From an uncultured Lachnospiraceae bacterium (GTDB lineage: Bacteria > Bacillota > Clostridia > Lachnospirales > Lachnospiraceae), in the NCBI GenBank assembly GCA_934371505.1, contig CAKRNW010000035.1:1-19144 (forward strand): a DNA stretch of 19,144 bases, written 5' to 3'. Positions 15,701 through 19,144 of this stretch are shown here, in pieces. Below the pieces are notes generated by a model. The model was not told where the DNA came from. It was given only the letters and a program-made list of their open reading frames with translations, and ran no database searches. Numbering within the stretch: the first letter of the stretch is position 1; every line of letters begins with the position of its first letter. The position numbers and the translations under genes are program-made.

Positions 15701-16058
15701 CTTTGGAAATATTCCGTTCCTGCGCAATGGTGATGACATATTCCAGTTTCGGCATCACGATGCAATACTGTCCGTATTTTCATCCACGCGGTACATGCCA
15801 TCGGGCATATTCCAGAAAAGATAGGCATATTCGTGCCCGATTTCCTCATCCCCCTCGTTTGCCTGGATGTGGGGTGTAGTCCAGCACATAGTCCTCCATG
15901 GAGAAAAGTCCCTCCTGCACCGCAAAGCCCACTGCGGTACTGGTAAAACTTTTCGTCCCGGAATACTGGTTCTGTTTTTCCTCCGGCTTTGGCTGGTAGT
16001 GTACCAGAAGTTCATCATTCTGATAAACCATCATTCCGTTTACAATGATTGTAACATG
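15696..16058 (-). pseudogene. Serine hydrolase (beta-lactamase/PBP-like) remnant with frameshifts and internal deletion
   Basis: Three minus-strand frames together give a degraded class C beta-lactamase-like hydrolase. Frame 1 (from about 16058) reads TIIVNGMMVYQNDELLVHY, then SGTKSFTSTAVGFAVQEG, with the S-x-x-K nucleophile motif, and MEDYVLDYTPH. A shift near 15870 moves to a second frame reading IQANEGDEEIGHEYAYLFWNMPDGMYRVD. A one-base loss near 15770 moves to a third frame reading KYGQYCIVMPKLEYVITIAQER. In related enzymes the first and last blocks are separated by about 200 residues, so most of the domain is deleted, as is the N-terminus (an in-frame TAA lies just upstream). It cannot make an active enzyme. 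Family recognition rests on the motif order and spacing; no search was run. Confidence 0.75.
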
Positions 16059-16068
16059 AAAAGGAACA

Positions 16069-16107
16069 TTTTTTATTTATAGGAAGAAATTTCCTATAAA
16101 TAGAAAA
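16069..16107. repeat. Perfect 12-bp inverted repeat between the ppdK terminator and the pseudogene
   Basis: TATTTATAGGAA (16074-16085), spacer GAAAT, TTCCTATAAATA (16091-16102), with a further 4 bp of T/A pairing beyond one mismatch. It is AT-rich and not followed by a T run on the minus strand, so it is a poor terminator on its own. It lies where recognisable hydrolase sequence begins and may mark the breakpoint that removed the gene's 5' end. Confidence 0.6.
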
Positions 16108-16135
16108 CAAGGGAAAGCAAAATTGCTTTCCCTTG
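16108..16135 (-). terminator. Rho-independent terminator of ppdK
   Basis: On the minus strand CAAGGGAAAGC, loop AATTTT, GCTTTCCCTTG: a perfect 11-bp stem followed by TTTTCTATTTAT. It begins 20 bases after the ppdK stop codon. Confidence 0.85.
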
Positions 16136-16155
16136 CAAGAATCTAATTCTATTTA

Positions 16156-18795
16156 TTATTTGCTCTGCTCAGCAATCGCTGCCTGCGCTGCAGCCAGACG
16201 AGCGATAGGCACACGGAAAGGAGAACAGGAAACGTAGTCCAGTCCGATCTTGTGGCAGAACTCTACGGAAGAAGGATCTCCACCGTGCTCACCACAGATA
16301 CCTACATGCAGGTTAGGATTAACGGGTTTGCCAAGTTTGATGGACATTTCCATTAACTTGCCGACACCTGTCTGATCCAGTTTTGCAAACGGGTCGTTCT
16401 CGAAAATCTTAGCATCATAGTATGCATCCAGGAACTTACCGGCATCATCACGGGAGAAGCCGAAAGTCATCTGGGTTAAGTCATTCGTACCGAAGCAGAA
16501 GAAATCAGCCTCTTTTGCGATCTCATCAGCAGTCAGAGCTGCACGAGGGATCTCGATCATGGTACCAACTTCGTACTTCATATCAATGCCTGCTGCTGCG
16601 ATTTCAGCATCAGCAGTATCAACAACGATCTTCTTAACGTATTTCAGCTCTTTCACTTCACATACTAAAGGAATCATGATTTCGGGCTCGATGGTCCAAT
16701 CAGGATGAGCTTTCTTTACATTGATCGCTGCACGGATAACAGCCTTGGTCTGCATCTTGGCAATTTCAGGATAGGTAACTGCCAGACGGCATCCTCTGTG
16801 ACCCATCATAGGGTTGAACTCATGCAGACTTGCAATGATGTTCTTGATGGTCTCAACGGATTTACCCTGAGCCTTTGCAAGTTTCTCAATGTCAGCTTCC
16901 TCGGTAGGAACGAACTCATGAAGAGGCGGATCCAGGAAACGAATGGTAACCGGGCATCCTTCCAGAGCTTCATATAATTTTTCAAAGTCACCCTGCTGAT
17001 AAGGAAGAATCTTATCCAGAGCAGCTTCTCTCTCTTCTACAGTATCGGAGCAGATCATCTCACGGAAAGCAGCAATTCTGTCTTCCTCGAAGAACATATG
17101 CTCAGTACGGCAAAGACCGATACCTTCAGCGCCCAGCTCACGAGCCTTCTTCGCATCTGCGGGAGTATCCGCATTGGTACGAACTTTTAATCTACGATAT
17201 TTGTCAGCCCAAGCCATTACACGACCGAACTCACCAGCGATGGTTGCAGGAACAGTCGGGATCTCGCCACCGTAGATGTTACCGGTAGAACCATCGATAG
17301 AGATGTAATCTCCCTCATGGAACTCTTTACCAGCCAGGGTGAACTTCTTGTTCTCCTCATCCATAGCGATATCACCACAACCGGATACACAGCAGGTACC
17401 CATACCACGTGCTACAACGGCAGCGTGGGAAGTCATACCACCACGAACGGTCAGGATACCCTGAGAAGCTTTCATACCGGTGATATCTTCAGGAGAGGTC
17501 TCCAGACGAACCAGAACAACCTTCTCGCCCTTAGCAGCCCAGTTTTCTGCGTCTTCAGCGGTAAATACAACTTTACCACAAGCAGCACCAGGAGATGCGC
17601 CTAAGCCTTTACCCAGAGGGGTTGCAGCCTTCAGAGCTTTTGCATCGAACTGAGGATGTAACAGAGTATCCAGGTTACGAGGATCGATCATGGCAACTGC
17701 TTCCTGCTCGGTCTTATGTCCCTCGTCAACCAGGTCACAAGCGATCTTTAATGCAGCCTGTGCAGTTCTCTTACCGTTACGGCACTGTAACATGTACAGC
17801 TTCTTGTTCTCAACGGTGAACTCCATATCCTGCATATCATGGTAGTGATTCTCAAGGATCTCACATACTTTGATGAACTCAGCGTATGCCTCAGGGAACT
17901 CCTGCTCCATCTGAGCGATCGGCATAGGTGTACGAACACCTGCTACTACATCCTCGCCCTGTGCGTTCTTTAAGAACTCACCCATCAGCTTCTTCTCGCC
18001 GGTAGCAGGGTCACGGGTAAATGCAACACCAGTACCAGACTCATCATTTAAGTTACCGAATACCATAGGCATTACGTTAACTGCAGTACCCCAGGAATAA
18101 GGGATATCATTGTCACGACGATATACGTTAGCACGAGGGTTATCCCATGAACGGAATACAGCCTCGATCGCTAATTTCAACTGCTCAACAGGATCGGAAG
18201 GGAAATCGCTGCCTAACTGTTTCTTGTACTCAGCCTTGAACTGCTCAGCCAGAGTCTTTAAGTCAGCTGCGGTAAGCTCTACATCGTACTTAACGCCTTT
18301 CTCCTCTTTCATCTTATCGATTAACTGCTCAAAGTATTTCTTACCAACTTCCATTACAACATCAGAGAACATCTGAATGAAACGTCTATAAGAGTCATAT
18401 ACGAAACGCTCGAATGCAGGGTCAGGATTTCCTGCGATCATTGCAGCTACAACTTCATCATTTAAACCAAGGTTTAAGATGGTGTCCATCATACCAGGCA
18501 TGGAAGCTCTGGCACCGGAACGAACGGAAACTAACAGAGGATTCTGCAGATCTCCGAACTTTTTGCCGTTGATCTTCTCCATCTGTGCAACGCCTTCCAT
18601 AGCCTGAGCCATGATCTCGTCGTTGATTTTACGTCCATCCTCGTAATACTGTGTACAAGCCTCGGTTGTGATCGTGAAGCCCTGCGGAACCGGAAGACCA
18701 ATGCTTGTCATCTCAGCAAGGTTAGCACCTTTACCACCAAGAAGATTACGCATGGTCATATCGCCTTCTGCAAACGAATAAACCCATTTCTTCAT
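16156..18795 (-). CDS. ppdK: Pyruvate, phosphate dikinase
   Basis: Interconverts pyruvate, ATP and phosphate with PEP, AMP and PPi; in anaerobic Firmicutes it serves glycolysis/gluconeogenesis at the PEP-pyruvate node. The 879 residues match the usual length of about 875. Domain order is normal: an N-terminal ATP-grasp region (KGANLAEM, RSGARASMPGMMDT); the swivelling phosphohistidine domain with H457 in GGMTSHAAVVARGMG and its regulatory-type T455; then the C-terminal PEP-binding barrel with GLCRTEHMF, GHRGCRLA, FGTNDLTQMT and the catalytic C834 in GICGEHGG. The ATG at 18795 has AAAGGAAG about 10 bases upstream. It is monocistronic: its own extended -10 promoter (18855-18863) and a strong terminator (16108-16135). 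Its codon choice looks more uniform than that of neighbours such as polC, as expected of a highly expressed gene. Confidence 0.98.
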   Translation of the reverse strand: MKKWVYSFAEGDMTMRNLLGGKGANLAEMTSIGLPVPQGFTITTEACTQYYEDGRKINDEIMAQAMEGVAQMEKINGKKFGDLQNPLLVSVRSGARASMPGMMDTILNLGLNDEVVAAMIAGNPDPAFERFVYDSYRRFIQMFSDVVMEVGKKYFEQLIDKMKEEKGVKYDVELTAADLKTLAEQFKAEYKKQLGSDFPSDPVEQLKLAIEAVFRSWDNPRANVYRRDNDIPYSWGTAVNVMPMVFGNLNDESGTGVAFTRDPATGEKKLMGEFLKNAQGEDVVAGVRTPMPIAQMEQEFPEAYAEFIKVCEILENHYHDMQDMEFTVENKKLYMLQCRNGKRTAQAALKIACDLVDEGHKTEQEAVAMIDPRNLDTLLHPQFDAKALKAATPLGKGLGASPGAACGKVVFTAEDAENWAAKGEKVVLVRLETSPEDITGMKASQGILTVRGGMTSHAAVVARGMGTCCVSGCGDIAMDEENKKFTLAGKEFHEGDYISIDGSTGNIYGGEIPTVPATIAGEFGRVMAWADKYRRLKVRTNADTPADAKKARELGAEGIGLCRTEHMFFEEDRIAAFREMICSDTVEEREAALDKILPYQQGDFEKLYEALEGCPVTIRFLDPPLHEFVPTEEADIEKLAKAQGKSVETIKNIIASLHEFNPMMGHRGCRLAVTYPEIAKMQTKAVIRAAINVKKAHPDWTIEPEIMIPLVCEVKELKYVKKIVVDTADAEIAAAGIDMKYEVGTMIEIPRAALTADEIAKEADFFCFGTNDLTQMTFGFSRDDAGKFLDAYYDAKIFENDPFAKLDQTGVGKLMEMSIKLGKPVNPNLHVGICGEHGGDPSSVEFCHKIGLDYVSCSPFRVPIARLAAAQAAIAEQSK

Positions 18796-18854
18796 GTTTG
18801 TGTTTCTTCCTTTCTCATTATATTAATGTTACAAAGAGTTTTTAACATTCAAAT

Positions 18855-18863
18855 ATTATAGCA
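18855..18863 (-). promoter_or_regulatory. Extended -10 promoter of ppdK
   Basis: On the minus strand TGCTATAAT (18863-18855) is a perfect TGn-TATAAT. The hexamer 17 bases upstream (GTGCGA) does not resemble a -35. The start would be near 18848, giving a leader of about 50 bases to the ATG at 18795. Confidence 0.65.
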
Positions 18864-18904
18864 GAACAAGTACTTTCTCGCACTACTTTTTTTTGCAAAA
18901 AAAT

Positions 18905-18922
18905 CCAAAAGTTGATTTTTGG
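18905..18922 (-). terminator. Weak hairpin plus T tract after the right-edge gene
   Basis: On the minus strand CCAAAA, loop ATCAAC, TTTTGG, then ATTTTTTT. The stem has 6 bp with little G-C, but the T tract is good. It lies about 80 bases after the stop of the gene ending at 19002 and before the ppdK promoter, as expected for that gene's terminator. It could work in both directions. Confidence 0.4.
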
Positions 18923-19001
18923 TATTTTTGACGAAATACAGCAGTTTATGCAGCTGTTTTCTTATGCCTTTTTGGTAGATATGCCGAGCTTTTCTTTCTT
19001 T

Positions 19002-19144
19002 TTAGGAATTCGATGCCGGAATAAAACTGTCAAAAATGAAAATATCAAAATACTTGCGTGCCGCATCCAGTTCAGCCTGGCTTTTAATCGTCCACGCGGC
19101 TGCCACGTTATGATACATGCGGTGACAGATTCGCAGGGACAGCG
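19002..19144 (-). CDS. C-terminal end of a probable glycerophosphodiester phosphodiesterase (5' part outside window)
   Basis: The last 47 codons of a minus-strand gene entering from the right edge, ending in TAA at 19004-19002. The tail reads HNVAAAWTIKSQAELDAARK followed by YFDIFIFDSFIP. The pattern of a strand, W-T-I, a polar helix of the (S/D)xxELxxA type, then a strand ending in D matches the last beta-alpha-beta unit of the GDPD TIM barrel, where the sequence usually reads W-T-V-N ... DGIITD. GDPDs split glycerophosphodiesters to glycerol 3-phosphate and an alcohol. The catalytic residues lie outside the window, so the call rests on the tail alone. Confidence 0.6.
   Translation of the reverse strand, partial: LSLRICHRMYHNVAAAWTIKSQAELDAARKYFDIFIFDSFIPASNS

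Noticed and set aside
15690..15758. Minus frame starting MPKLEYVITIAQERNISKAA resembling the N-terminus of a LysR-type regulator
   Set aside because: Read upstream in the same frame it continues as KYGQYCIVMPKLEYVITIA, the C-terminal strand block of serine hydrolases, and no helix-turn-helix sequence follows. The resemblance is coincidental.
15846..16034. Intact small protein starting at MMVYQND
   Set aside because: It contains the SxxK block of a hydrolase but ends at a stop created by a frameshift and lacks the rest of the fold, so it is part of the pseudogene.
18935..18960. ACAGC/GCTGT short hairpin upstream of ppdK
   Set aside because: Only 5 bp of stem with a 10-base loop and no proper T run on the minus strand; too weak to call.

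Overview
The window looks like chromosomal DNA from an anaerobic Clostridia-type Firmicute, most likely a Lachnospiraceae-like gut bacterium. The evidence is a PolC-type replicative polymerase, the MEP isoprenoid genes (dxr, ispG), pyruvate phosphate dikinase, Firmicute-type promoters and AGGAGG-like ribosome binding sites. The genus is inference. Almost everything is on the minus strand, so transcription runs from high to low coordinates.

Region 1 (13606 down to 6259, minus) is a long gene train: an orphan Hpt phosphotransfer protein, a membrane-anchored polysaccharide deacetylase, a bactofilin, then pyrH, frr, uppS, cdsA, dxr and rseP. The last six are the widely conserved block joining UMP kinase and ribosome recycling to undecaprenyl-PP, CDP-diacylglycerol and isoprenoid synthesis and to site-2 proteolysis. 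Here rpsB-tsf, the usual head of this block, are absent and envelope genes stand in their place. A hairpin after rseP ends or attenuates transcription.

Region 2 (6246 down to 1, minus) starts with a near-consensus promoter, then that hairpin inside the leader of a soluble Ser/Thr-kinase-like gene with unusual active-site residues. A second near-consensus promoter, lying across the kinase stop codon, feeds ispG and polC. The polC gene runs off the left edge and lacks its last codons.

Region 3 (13607-13904) is an AT-rich divergent intergenic stretch with a minus promoter facing the Hpt gene and an extended -10 promoter facing a plus-strand membrane acyltransferase (13905-15593), the only plus-strand gene.

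Region 4 (15590-16107) is decayed DNA. It holds a serine hydrolase (beta-lactamase/PBP-like) remnant with two frameshifts and a large internal deletion, joined to the C-terminal tail of an unidentified membrane protein whose stop codon overlaps that of the acyltransferase. A perfect 12-bp inverted repeat sits at the 5' truncation edge.

Region 5 (16108-19144, minus) is ppdK with its own extended -10 promoter and strong terminator, preceded by the last 47 codons of a probable glycerophosphodiester phosphodiesterase. No RNA genes, CRISPR arrays, intact insertion sequences or prophage genes were seen.
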